Shown here: positions 18,792 through 26,209 of the stretch, piece after piece
Layout of the letters: every line of letters starts with the position of its first letter
Numbering within the stretch: position 1 is the first letter of the stretch
NCBI RefSeq assembly: GCF_000166355.1
Contig: NC_014652.1
Location: 650,001-714,000, forward strand
Reading direction: 5' to 3'
Length of the DNA: 64,000 bases
From: Caldicellulosiruptor hydrothermalis 108
GTDB taxonomy: Bacteria > Bacillota > Thermoanaerobacteria > Caldicellulosiruptorales > Caldicellulosiruptoraceae
Translations under genes and position numbers: made by a program
Notes under the pieces: generated by a model
Database searches by the model: none
Seen by the model: only the letters and a program-made list of their open reading frames with translations
Told to the model about the DNA's origin: nothing

Positions 18792-19911
18792 AGTTGCGAT
18801 TGTAAAGTGTGATACATATGAAGTGCAGGATGTGAAAGAGGCAGTTTTGAAGGGTATAAATCTAATAGGGTATGAAATTCCGAAAAAAGACTGTGTGCTT
18901 GTAAAACCAAATCTTCTTATGAAAAAAAGTCCTGAAGATGCTGTTACCACCCACCCTGCTGTTGTTCAGGCGACAGTGGAGGTTATAAAAGCAAAAGCAA
19001 GCAAGATCATAATAGCCGACAGTCCGGGTGGTCCATATACTAAAAAGAGGCTTGAAAGTATATACCAGGCTGCAGGGATAAAAGAGCTTGAAAAGCTTGA
19101 AAATGTTTTTTTGAACTATGATACATCTTACAAAGACCTTGATGTTGAAAGCACAACTTTTAAGAAACTTTCATTGATATCCCCATACTTTGAAAGCCAG
19201 GGAATTGTAAATCTTCCAAAGCTGAAAACCCATCAGATGGCAGTGTACACAGGTGCTGTCAAGAATCTGTTTGGGCTTGTACCGGGTGGGCAGAAAGCCG
19301 AGATGCATTTTAGATTCCAAGATGTCAGAAGGTTTATGGAGATGCTACTTGAAATCTTAACGGTAGCAAAGCCAATGCTAAACATTATGGACGGCATTGT
19401 TGCAATGGAAGGGGAAGGACCGTCAGCAGGAAAGCCCAAAAAGCTTGGGATTTTGCTAATATCTGAGGATGCAATTGCTTTGGATTATGTTGCCTGCAAG
19501 ATTATTGGTCTTGATATAAAGGATGTTCCTCTTTTGGAGGTGGCAAAGGAGAAAGGGCTTTTAAATCCTGATAAGATTGAGGTTGTTGGTGAGAGAATTG
19601 AAGATGTAGCTCCATCGAGTTTTGAACTTATCTTAAGACCCGAGATATCTTTTGTGAAAGGAAGGCTTCCACATTTTTTGGCAAGTTTTTTAGATGGTTT
19701 TCTTTCACCAAAACCAGTTTTTTACAGAAATATTTGTATAGGCTGCGCAGAGTGTTTCAACGCTTGTCCTGCTCAGGCTATTGAGATGAAGAGCAGAAAA
19801 GCGTATGTTGATTTGAAAAAGTGTATAAGGTGCTATTGCTGTCACGAACTTTGTCCTGCAAAGGCTATAAAAATCAAAAGATCATTTTTATTTGAGAAGA
19901 TACTAAAATGA
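18784..19911 (+). CDS. DUF362 protein with C-terminal 2x[4Fe-4S] ferredoxin domain
   Basis: The product (375 residues from the ATG at 18784, with GGGGGAAG upstream) has a DUF362 domain (about residues 1-300; VLVKPNLLMKKSPEDAVTTHP, VNLPKLKTHQMAVYTGAVKN) and a ferredoxin tail with two clusters, CIGCAECFNACP and CIRCYCCHELCP. DUF362 proteins have no settled biochemical role; the tail points to electron transfer. The stop codon lies inside a 16-base sequence duplicated on the far side of the IS element, so the insertion left the gene intact. A second DUF362 gene is at 44507. Confidence 0.88.
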   Translation: MCKVAIVKCDTYEVQDVKEAVLKGINLIGYEIPKKDCVLVKPNLLMKKSPEDAVTTHPAVVQATVEVIKAKASKIIIADSPGGPYTKKRLESIYQAAGIKELEKLENVFLNYDTSYKDLDVESTTFKKLSLISPYFESQGIVNLPKLKTHQMAVYTGAVKNLFGLVPGGQKAEMHFRFQDVRRFMEMLLEILTVAKPMLNIMDGIVAMEGEGPSAGKPKKLGILLISEDAIALDYVACKIIGLDIKDVPLLEVAKEKGLLNPDKIEVVGERIEDVAPSSFELILRPEISFVKGRLPHFLASFLDGFLSPKPVFYRNICIGCAECFNACPAQAIEMKSRKAYVDLKKCIRCYCCHELCPAKAIKIKRSFLFEKILK

Positions 19912-19912
19912 T
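19897..19912 (+). repeat. Left copy of 16-bp direct repeat flanking the IS
   Basis: AAGATACTAAAATGAT occurs here and again, identically, at 21744-21759. The two copies bracket the transposase gene and its flanking non-coding DNA. They fit a target-site duplication. The left copy includes the DUF362 stop codon. Confidence 0.85.
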
Positions 19913-20176
19913 AGGCGTTTGCAAAATAGGTGGTGATTGAAGGTAAAAGGCACCAATACTAACATGAAATACAATCAAGATACAAAAAGAAAAGAGAAGT
20001 GAAAACCAAATATTATCAATACCAACAAAAATAATCAGCAACAAACATATGACAAAAATTAACAACTTCAAAAAAGACAATAATATCCTAAGCCTTCTTA
20101 ACTCCTTGTTTTAGAAGGTTAAGTAAAAACAAAACCAGAAATTTTTTGTAAGAAATAGATTTAAAAAATAGTAGTA

Positions 20177-21607
20177 TTAAGCGATAAGTTTTTTGAGCTT
20201 GTTAAGTTTTTTGATAGTCAATTTAGAGCAATAGAGTTTGATATTGTGAGCGAGAATAAACAAGAGCGAGAAAGTAATGGCAGATAGCAAGAAATCAGAG
20301 AAAATAGAAATATGGTCATAAGTAGAGATAGTATCAGAGCCCATGTAGGATTTCAGGTGGTAAATAGTCTGCTCTACAGCGACACGTTTTTTGTAGAGGT
20401 CAAAAAACTCTTGTGAATTTCTGTTGATACCTGGGAAAGAGCGAAAGTTATCTGGGTATGTATAGAACATTCTACCCGATTTAGAGGTAGTACAAGGCTG
20501 AGGGCAAGAGCAGATGCGTTTGCCATCTTTGTATTGTGACATAGGGCAAGTCCATTTAAGGCGCAAAGAGCGATTTTTACCCTGACATTTGCCTTCGGGT
20601 TTAAAAGGTTTGTTGAACTTTTTGCAGATAGGGATACCATCTTCAGAAATAACGATATTGGGGTCTGATGTAGGTGTAGTATTTTTAGAAGCTCTTGTAT
20701 TTAGTGGAATAACGATTTTGGAGAAGTTAAAGGTATTTTTTAAAGTGGAGTATATGTTGTGGGAATCCAAAGCACTGTCGGCGATGAAAGTGGAGAAATT
20801 TTTGGGGATATAAGAGAATAAAGTTTCGAGCGAAGGAATTAAACCTTTAGAGTCGGAGATAGCTTTTGCTTCTTGTGGGTCAGAGGAAGGGGAATCATAG
20901 TTAAACAGAGGTACTAAAGCTAAAGGGATACCGAGAGCGTTGGTAATGACTGCAAATTTTAAAGCCCAGCAGAAATGGCCATTTACAAACATAAGACGGA
21001 TGTTAGAATTAGCGTTAGCAGTTTTAGGCAAAGAAGAATAAACGAGAGAGTAGACTTTTTCAGAGGGAAGTTCAGGGTTAGCTTTTGAGGTATTTTTCAG
21101 CAGTAGATGAATGAATTTAGGATTGTTTTCACGAACTTTTGGGACAATACCTGTTGTGTCGAAGATTAAGATTGAAGAATCTTGAGGGCATTGTTGGATG
21201 GAAATATTATGTGCATGGATAGAGATATTTTGAAAAAGTTTATGGATTTCACTTGCAAATATTTTTCTAAAGCGAGAGAGAGTAGAGATAGAAGGGACAT
21301 TGCCATGAAGATTACAAAATGAGCGAAGTTCGAATGAGTTGAGTAAGACAGCACGAAGCTGAGTTAAAGTATTGAGTTTGAGCAATTTTTGGACGAGGAA
21401 GCAACAAAGCATAGATTCTAAAGAGAAGTATCTATGCTTACCGAAATATTTGTAGTAGGCATTGTAGAAAGAAGAAGGTATATAATGTGACAAGTCAATG
21501 AATTTATTGAACAAGCCCAAGAGGCTTTCAGGCTTGTAGAGAGCCGAAGCCTTTAGGTGGGAGAATAGGTCTATGAAAGAAAGTTGTTTAGGTTTGGTGT
21601 TGAACAT
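20177..21607 (-). CDS. IS4-family DDE transposase (YREK signature)
   Basis: The 476-residue protein is a DDE transposase. Likely catalytic residues are D150 (LIFDTTG), D277 (FIADSALD) and E412. Around E412 the spacing Y405-x2-R408-x3-E412-x6-K419 is exactly the IS4-family YREK signature. Between D277 and E412 is a cysteine-rich insert (CPMSQYKDGKRICSCPQPC). The N-terminus has the DUF772-like helical domain (FSLESMLCCFLVQKLLKL). The start is an ATG at 21605-21607 with GAGGAGGG seven bases upstream. No frameshift or internal stop is present. Confidence 0.92.
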   Translation of the reverse strand: MFNTKPKQLSFIDLFSHLKASALYKPESLLGLFNKFIDLSHYIPSSFYNAYYKYFGKHRYFSLESMLCCFLVQKLLKLNTLTQLRAVLLNSFELRSFCNLHGNVPSISTLSRFRKIFASEIHKLFQNISIHAHNISIQQCPQDSSILIFDTTGIVPKVRENNPKFIHLLLKNTSKANPELPSEKVYSLVYSSLPKTANANSNIRLMFVNGHFCWALKFAVITNALGIPLALVPLFNYDSPSSDPQEAKAISDSKGLIPSLETLFSYIPKNFSTFIADSALDSHNIYSTLKNTFNFSKIVIPLNTRASKNTTPTSDPNIVISEDGIPICKKFNKPFKPEGKCQGKNRSLRLKWTCPMSQYKDGKRICSCPQPCTTSKSGRMFYTYPDNFRSFPGINRNSQEFFDLYKKRVAVEQTIYHLKSYMGSDTISTYDHISIFSDFLLSAITFSLLFILAHNIKLYCSKLTIKKLNKLKKLIA

Positions 21608-21613
21608 TTTGGA

Positions 21614-21676
21614 ACCCTCCTCATAGTAGAAAATTTGTTTTATATAATCATATTTTACTACAATTATGAGGAGGGT
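21614..21676 (-). promoter_or_regulatory. Hairpin that can mask the transposase ribosome-binding site
   Basis: ACCCTCCTCATA (21614-21625) and TATGAGGAGGGT (21665-21676) are a perfect 12-base inverted repeat, extended by a GTAG/CTAC pair. On the minus strand the downstream arm contains the GAGGAGGG ribosome site of the transposase. A transcript entering from outside would fold and hide it; one starting inside the AT-rich loop would not. This is the known way several IS elements avoid activation by read-through. Confidence 0.7.
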
Positions 21677-21710
21677 GACCAGTCTTTTTTGATTCTATGT
21701 AAAGCTTGAT

Positions 21711-21732
21711 AACGCTCATCTTGAGCGTTTTT
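21711..21732 (+). terminator. Terminator-like hairpin at the right end of the IS
   Basis: AACGCTCA (21711-21718) pairs with TGAGCGTT (21722-21729) around a three-base loop and is followed by TTT then GC on the + strand. It could stop + strand transcription through the IS before cheX, or be a subterminal transposase-binding palindrome. Confidence 0.5.
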
Positions 21733-21743
21733 GCAAAAGGCTA

Positions 21744-21759
21744 AAGATACTAAAATGAT
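21744..21759 (+). repeat. Right copy of 16-bp direct repeat flanking the IS
   Basis: Identical to 19897-19912. Removing the IS plus one copy would join the DUF362 stop codon directly to AAAGGAGG at 21761-21768, giving a normal operon junction. Confidence 0.85.
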
Positions 21760-21818
21760 GAAAGGAGGAAAGTCTTGTATTCTGCCAAATAAAGCGGCAG
21801 GGTGACAAGGCAAAGAAA

Positions 21819-22295
21819 GTGGCAAGTGTAAATGTTGAGTACATCAATCCGTTTATCCAGGCGAGCCAGCAGGTATTAAAACAGGTTGCAAACATTGACT
21901 TTAAGCTTGGGAAGGTATACATTAAAGAGCCTACATACAAAGTTGACCAGGTTGTTGTTATAATTGGAATGACGGGGAATATTAAAGGACAGGTGAACTT
22001 CTGCATGTCAATAGAGACGGCAAAGAGTATTGCATCAATGATGATGGGAGGTTTTCCTGTATCAGACTTTGATGAGCTTGCAAAAAGTGCGATTGGCGAG
22101 ATGGCAAATATGATTATGGGGAACACATCAACACTGTTTTCGCAAAAAGGCCTAAAGGTTGAGATAACACCCCCTTCAATTTTAATAGGTGAGAACATGA
22201 CGCTCAGCACATCAAAAATGATAAACATATGTGTGCCACTTTTACTTGACAACGGTGATAAAATTGATATGGATGTTGCATTTATGGAAAACTAA
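21819..22295 (+). CDS. cheX: CheX-type CheY-P phosphatase
   Basis: CheX dephosphorylates CheY-P; the domain is related to CheC. The 158-residue protein has the single active-site helix AIGEMANMIMGN (Glu and Asn near residues 93-96), and starts VEYINPFIQASQQVL as CheX-like proteins do. The start is a GTG with only AAGG as ribosome site. A stronger AAAGGAGG at 21761-21768 instead serves overlapping mini-ORFs of 5 to 15 codons, so the start region is odd. It lies just after the IS, which separates it from its likely former operon partner. Confidence 0.85.
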   Translation: MASVNVEYINPFIQASQQVLKQVANIDFKLGKVYIKEPTYKVDQVVVIIGMTGNIKGQVNFCMSIETAKSIASMMMGGFPVSDFDELAKSAIGEMANMIMGNTSTLFSQKGLKVEITPPSILIGENMTLSTSKMINICVPLLLDNGDKIDMDVAFMEN

Positions 22296-22325
22296 ATAGC
22301 GAAAGGGGGATTGTTATTCTACATC

Positions 22326-22790
22326 ATGTCAATAAACATAGTGTTACATGAACCTGAAATTCCATACAACACAGGAAACATTGCAAGAACGTGTGCATGT
22401 ACAGGAAGCAAGCTCCATCTTATAGAGCCTCTTGGTTTTTCCTTGGAAGATAAGTACTTAAAAAGGGCAGGTCTTGACTACTGGCAGTATTTAGATGTAA
22501 AGATATATAAAGATTTAAACGACTTTTTTGAAAAGAACAGAGGAGCAAACATTTTCTATTTTTCTACCAAAGGCAAACAATATTATACCCAGGCGCCATA
22601 TGAGGACAATTGCTACCTTATGTTCGGTAAAGAAACAGCCGGTCTTCCTCAGTGGTTGATTGAACAGAACATACACAGGACTTACAGAATACCTATGATA
22701 AGCGATGTGAGGTCTTTAAATCTTTCAAATTCGGTTGCTATTGTTTTATATGAAGCTCTCAGACAGCTTGGTTTTCCAAACCTGGTGTAG
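22326..22790 (+). CDS. trmL: tRNA (cytidine/uridine-34-2'-O)-methyltransferase, TrmL-like
   Basis: SPOUT-class methyltransferase that 2'-O-methylates the wobble base of some tRNA-Leu. The 154-residue protein begins MSINIVLHEPEIPYNTGNI, matching the TrmL start, and has the SPOUT knot motifs LMFGKETAGLP and IPMISDVRSLNLSNSVAIV. I take the ATG at 22326 by homology, although the AAAGGGGG site lies 16 bases upstream, which is long; a TTG at 22311 is too close to it. Confidence 0.9.
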   Translation: MSINIVLHEPEIPYNTGNIARTCACTGSKLHLIEPLGFSLEDKYLKRAGLDYWQYLDVKIYKDLNDFFEKNRGANIFYFSTKGKQYYTQAPYEDNCYLMFGKETAGLPQWLIEQNIHRTYRIPMISDVRSLNLSNSVAIVLYEALRQLGFPNLV

Positions 22791-22818
22791 TTTATGGGAA
22801 ATAAAAGGAGGATTTTGG

Positions 22819-23661
22819 ATGGGTGTTACTATAGTTACAGATTCGACCTGTGATTTGAGTCCTCAGATGCTGAATGAATTTGGTATCAAAATGGTACCAT
22901 TAAAAGTTTATTTTGGAGATGAAGTTTATAAAGACTGGGTAGAGATCACACCTGAAATGTTTTACAAAAAATTAACATCATCAACAGTTCTTCCAAGAAC
23001 GTCTCAGCCAAGCCCAGAAGAGTTTTTGGATGTATTTAAACAAGAGATTGAAAATGGTAATGAAGTTGTGTCAATTCATCTTTCTTCAAAACTATCAGGG
23101 ACTTATAATTCTGCATGTTTAGCTAGGGACATGTTAGACCCTCAAAAGATTTTTGTTATTGATGGGAAAAGCGCATCGATTGGTACAGGAGTTTTGGCAG
23201 TTTTGGCCAAAAGGTTAGCAGAGAAGGGTATGCCAGCAAAAGATATAGTTTCATTGATAATACAAAAAACAAATACTATAAGACATATTTTTGCAGTTGA
23301 AACCTTAGAGTATCTTAAAAAAGGCGGAAGAATTTCGCCTGCAAAAGCAACGATTGGAAATATTTTGAACATAAAACCGATACTTCACATAGTTGATGGA
23401 GTTGTTGAGCCGCTTGATAAAGTAAGGGGTATGAAAAGAGCTTTGCCAAGAATAATTGAGGAGGTAAACAAAAAAGGATTAGACCTTAAAAATCAGGTTT
23501 GTGGATTTTGTTATGCTGGTGATTTAAGTGAAGTTGAAGATCTTATAAATACAATAAAACAAGAACTTTCGCCTGGAGAGCTTATTGTAACTCAAATAGG
23601 TAGCGTAATAGGCACATATGTTGGACCTGGGACGTTTGCGTTTATTTTCTTTGAGGAATAA
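22819..23661 (+). CDS. DegV-family fatty-acid-binding protein
   Basis: DegV proteins (FakB in staphylococci) bind a fatty acid for phosphorylation by FakA. The 280-residue product starts at the ATG at 22819 with AAAGGAGGA upstream, and has the family pattern VTIVTDSTCDLSP, VSIHLSSKLSGTYNSA and a C-terminal VIGTYVGPGTFAFIF. No fakA-like kinase gene is nearby, so whether it acts in fatty-acid incorporation is inferred. The gene is followed by a hairpin. Confidence 0.92.
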   Translation: MGVTIVTDSTCDLSPQMLNEFGIKMVPLKVYFGDEVYKDWVEITPEMFYKKLTSSTVLPRTSQPSPEEFLDVFKQEIENGNEVVSIHLSSKLSGTYNSACLARDMLDPQKIFVIDGKSASIGTGVLAVLAKRLAEKGMPAKDIVSLIIQKTNTIRHIFAVETLEYLKKGGRISPAKATIGNILNIKPILHIVDGVVEPLDKVRGMKRALPRIIEEVNKKGLDLKNQVCGFCYAGDLSEVEDLINTIKQELSPGELIVTQIGSVIGTYVGPGTFAFIFFEE

Positions 23662-23686
23662 TAGAATTTAAGATTTTTAGCTTTTC

Positions 23687-23718
23687 AGCTACAGGGTAGC
23701 CTGTAGCTTATTGTATTT
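23687..23718 (+). terminator. Probable terminator after the DegV gene
   Basis: AGCTACAGG (23687-23695) pairs with CCTGTAGCT (23700-23708) around GTAG. The following TATTGTATTTT is T-rich but broken, so termination may be partial. Confidence 0.6.
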
Positions 23719-23745
23719 TATATAAAGAAGAGGTGAAAGACAAAA

Positions 23746-25587
23746 GTGGTTGTAAAAGACAAGGTATTTAAACTGCTCTATGATGTTGAAAAACCGGGAA
23801 GATATATCGGCAACGAAATAAACATGGTAAAAAAAGACCCTAAAAAGGTGGATGTTAGATTTGCATTTTGCTTTCCGGACGTGTATGAAATAGGCATGTC
23901 TAACTTGGGACTTAAGATTTTGTATCATCTTTTGAACGAAAGGGAAGATGTGTACTGCGAAAGGGCTTTTATGCCATGGGTTGATATGCAGCAGAGGATG
24001 CAAAAAGAGGGAATAAAACTATTTTCACTTGAGACTTTTACTGAACTTGATGGGTTTGACATAATAGGGTTTTCTCTCTCATATGAGATGAGCTATACAA
24101 ATGTTTTGAAGATGCTTGAACTTTGTGGTCTTCCTCTTGAAAGTCAAAAAAGAGAAAAAGGAATGCCAATTGTGATTGCAGGCGGTCCATGCACGTATAA
24201 TCCAGAACCGCTGTGGGAGTTTATAGATGTGTTTGTAATTGGTGAGGGTGAAGAGGTCATTTTGGAGATTATTGACCTCTATAAAAAATACAAATTTTCC
24301 AGCATGACAAAAGAGGAGTTTTTATTTGAATGTGCATCTATTCAAGGGTGTTATGTTCCTTCACTTTACAATGTTGAATATAACTCAGATGGAACTTTAA
24401 AATCTATAGTACCTGTATCAGAAAACATACCCAAAAAAGTAAAAAAGAGAATCATAAAAGATTTAGATAGTATCTATTTTCCAACAAAGATGTTAACACC
24501 TCTTATAGAGGTGGTTCATGACAGAGCTACTCTGGAGGTTTTCAGAGGATGTGGGCGTGGATGCAGGTTTTGCCAGGCAGGTGTAATATACAGACCTATC
24601 AGGTTCAGAAGTGCTAAGAAGACTTTGCAGTATGCAAAAGAGCTTGTTGAAAATTGTGGTTGCAATGAGATATCGCTTGTGTCCCTTAGCACAAGCGATT
24701 ATCCGAATATAGATGAGCTTGCAAGGGAAATTTTGAAATTTGCAGAGGACAAAAAAGTAAACATTTCTCTACCATCTTTGAGGCTTGACTCAACCTCTTT
24801 AGACCTTTTAAAAGAGGTTGAAAAGGTAAGAAAACCTACACTGACGTTTGCGCCCGAGGCAGGAACGCAGAGACTAAGAGATGTTATAAACAAAAATATA
24901 AAAGAAGAGGATATATACTCTACAGTCAAGCTTGCGTTTGAAAGAGGGTTTCAGAATATAAAACTCTATTTCATGCTTGGACTTCCTCTTGAAGAAGATG
25001 AGGATGTTCTTGGGATATATACAATAGCAAAGAATATAAGGGAGATTTACAAAGAGCTTGGGCTTAGAAAGAGAATCAGAATAACAGTGTCCACATCCTT
25101 TTTTGTGCCAAAACCACACACGCCCTTTCAGTGGGAGGCGCAGGATAGCATTGAAAATATGCAAAGGAAGATGAAACTTTTGAAGGAGAATCTCAAAAAG
25201 GTAAAGGATGTTGAGTATAGCTGGCATGACTTTTATCTTAGCAAACTTGAAGCAGTACTTTCGCGGGGTGACAGAAGACTTTCAAGGGTAATTAAAAGAG
25301 CAGTTGAGCTTGGTTGCCAGTTTGACGACTGGGGCGAGTTTTTTGACTTTTCAAAATGGGAAATGGCTTTCCAGCAAGAAAATATCGACTGGAGATTTTA
25401 CTCTGACCGAAAAAGAGATTTTGACGAGGTTTTGCCATGGGACATTATCGACCCAGGTGTGACCAAGGAGTTTTTAAAAAGAGAATGTCTTTTAGCATAT
25501 GAAGAAAAAACTACAAGTTCATGTTTTGATAGATGTACAGGTTGCGGTGTAGCTTCTTTTCGAGGGGGAATTTGTGTTGGCAAATAG
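23746..25587 (+). CDS. B12-binding-domain radical SAM protein (TIGR03960 type)
   Basis: The 613-residue product has an N-terminal cobalamin-binding-like domain (about residues 1-200; FPDVYEIGMSNLGLKIL) and a radical SAM domain with the cluster motif CGRGCRFC (C-x3-C-x2-C) near residue 270. A cysteine-rich C-terminus (CFDRCTGCGVASFRGGICVG) may hold a second cluster. The start is a GTG with AGAGGTG upstream. The next gene encodes the standard DUF2344 partner, which is fused to this protein in some bacteria. The reaction is unknown; linkage to RNase G suggests RNA or translation. Confidence 0.9.
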   Translation: MVVKDKVFKLLYDVEKPGRYIGNEINMVKKDPKKVDVRFAFCFPDVYEIGMSNLGLKILYHLLNEREDVYCERAFMPWVDMQQRMQKEGIKLFSLETFTELDGFDIIGFSLSYEMSYTNVLKMLELCGLPLESQKREKGMPIVIAGGPCTYNPEPLWEFIDVFVIGEGEEVILEIIDLYKKYKFSSMTKEEFLFECASIQGCYVPSLYNVEYNSDGTLKSIVPVSENIPKKVKKRIIKDLDSIYFPTKMLTPLIEVVHDRATLEVFRGCGRGCRFCQAGVIYRPIRFRSAKKTLQYAKELVENCGCNEISLVSLSTSDYPNIDELAREILKFAEDKKVNISLPSLRLDSTSLDLLKEVEKVRKPTLTFAPEAGTQRLRDVINKNIKEEDIYSTVKLAFERGFQNIKLYFMLGLPLEEDEDVLGIYTIAKNIREIYKELGLRKRIRITVSTSFFVPKPHTPFQWEAQDSIENMQRKMKLLKENLKKVKDVEYSWHDFYLSKLEAVLSRGDRRLSRVIKRAVELGCQFDDWGEFFDFSKWEMAFQQENIDWRFYSDRKRDFDEVLPWDIIDPGVTKEFLKRECLLAYEEKTTSSCFDRCTGCGVASFRGGICVGK

Positions 25588-26209
25588 GTATAGGTTTTAT
25601 TTTTCACGAGATTTGCCTGCAGCGTTTATATCCCATCTTGACATGACAAGGCTATTTGAAAGGTTATTTAGAAGGTTGAATATAAAGCTTAAGTTTACAC
25701 AAGGATTCAACCCACACCCGAAGATAGTTTTTATTCTTCCAATGCCGGTTGGGCTTTGTTCTAAAGAAGAGATATTTGAAGTTGAATGCGAGCAAGAGCT
25801 TGAAAGCAGTATCATTGAGAGTCTCAATAAAATCTTGCCAGAAGGATTAAAAATGTTGAAAGTTGAGCTGGCTACTGATAAAATACAAGTAAGTGATATG
25901 TATTATCAATGTTTTGTTGAAGCTGAGGAAGAATTTTGCAAGTTTTTTGATGAGTATATGGGAAAAAGTCCTGCTATAAAAAAGGAGAAGGAAGGCAAAG
26001 TAACAGTTAAACATGTTTGGGATTTTCTTTTGAGCTATGAATGTGAAAAAGTGGATGGAAATGTAAAAATAAATTTTCATATAAATGTTGTGAATGGAAG
26101 TTATATAAAGCCAGAAGATATACTAAGAGAATTTTCACAGGAGTATAATATTGAATGTAGGATTGTGAGGGTTGAAAGGGTAAAAGTTAACTATAAAAGG
26201 GTGATATAA
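25574..26209 (+). CDS. Radical-SAM-linked DUF2344 protein
   Basis: The 211-residue protein belongs to the TIGR03936/DUF2344 family, which is always found next to or fused with the radical SAM protein encoded just upstream. The start region overlaps that gene's 3' end (GTG at 25574 or TTG at 25577, after GAGGGGG). The conserved N-terminal block ISHLDMTRLFERLFRRLNI and GFNPHPKIVFILPMPVGL are present. Its stop overlaps the RNase G start by one base. Biochemical function is unknown. Confidence 0.88.
   Translation: MLANRYRFYFSRDLPAAFISHLDMTRLFERLFRRLNIKLKFTQGFNPHPKIVFILPMPVGLCSKEEIFEVECEQELESSIIESLNKILPEGLKMLKVELATDKIQVSDMYYQCFVEAEEEFCKFFDEYMGKSPAIKKEKEGKVTVKHVWDFLLSYECEKVDGNVKINFHINVVNGSYIKPEDILREFSQEYNIECRIVRVERVKVNYKRVI

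Larger units (their letters stand above)
19913..21743 (-). mobile_element. IS4-family insertion sequence, 1831 bp
   Basis: The element is bounded by 16-base direct repeats. Its ends are imperfect inverted repeats sharing TTTGCAAAA: GGCGTTTGCAAAAT at the left and, read from the right end inward, GCCTTTTGCAAAAA. It holds one transposase gene on the minus strand, 264 bases of A-rich non-coding DNA on the left, a 12-base perfect hairpin over the transposase ribosome site and a terminator-like hairpin near the right end. The IS lies between a DUF362 gene and cheX, which would otherwise be a few bases apart. It looks intact and possibly active. Confidence 0.85.

Noticed and set aside
19913-20176. 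A gene in the A-rich left part of the IS
   Set aside because: Frames there are short, A/T-biased and lack ribosome sites; it is non-coding IS DNA.
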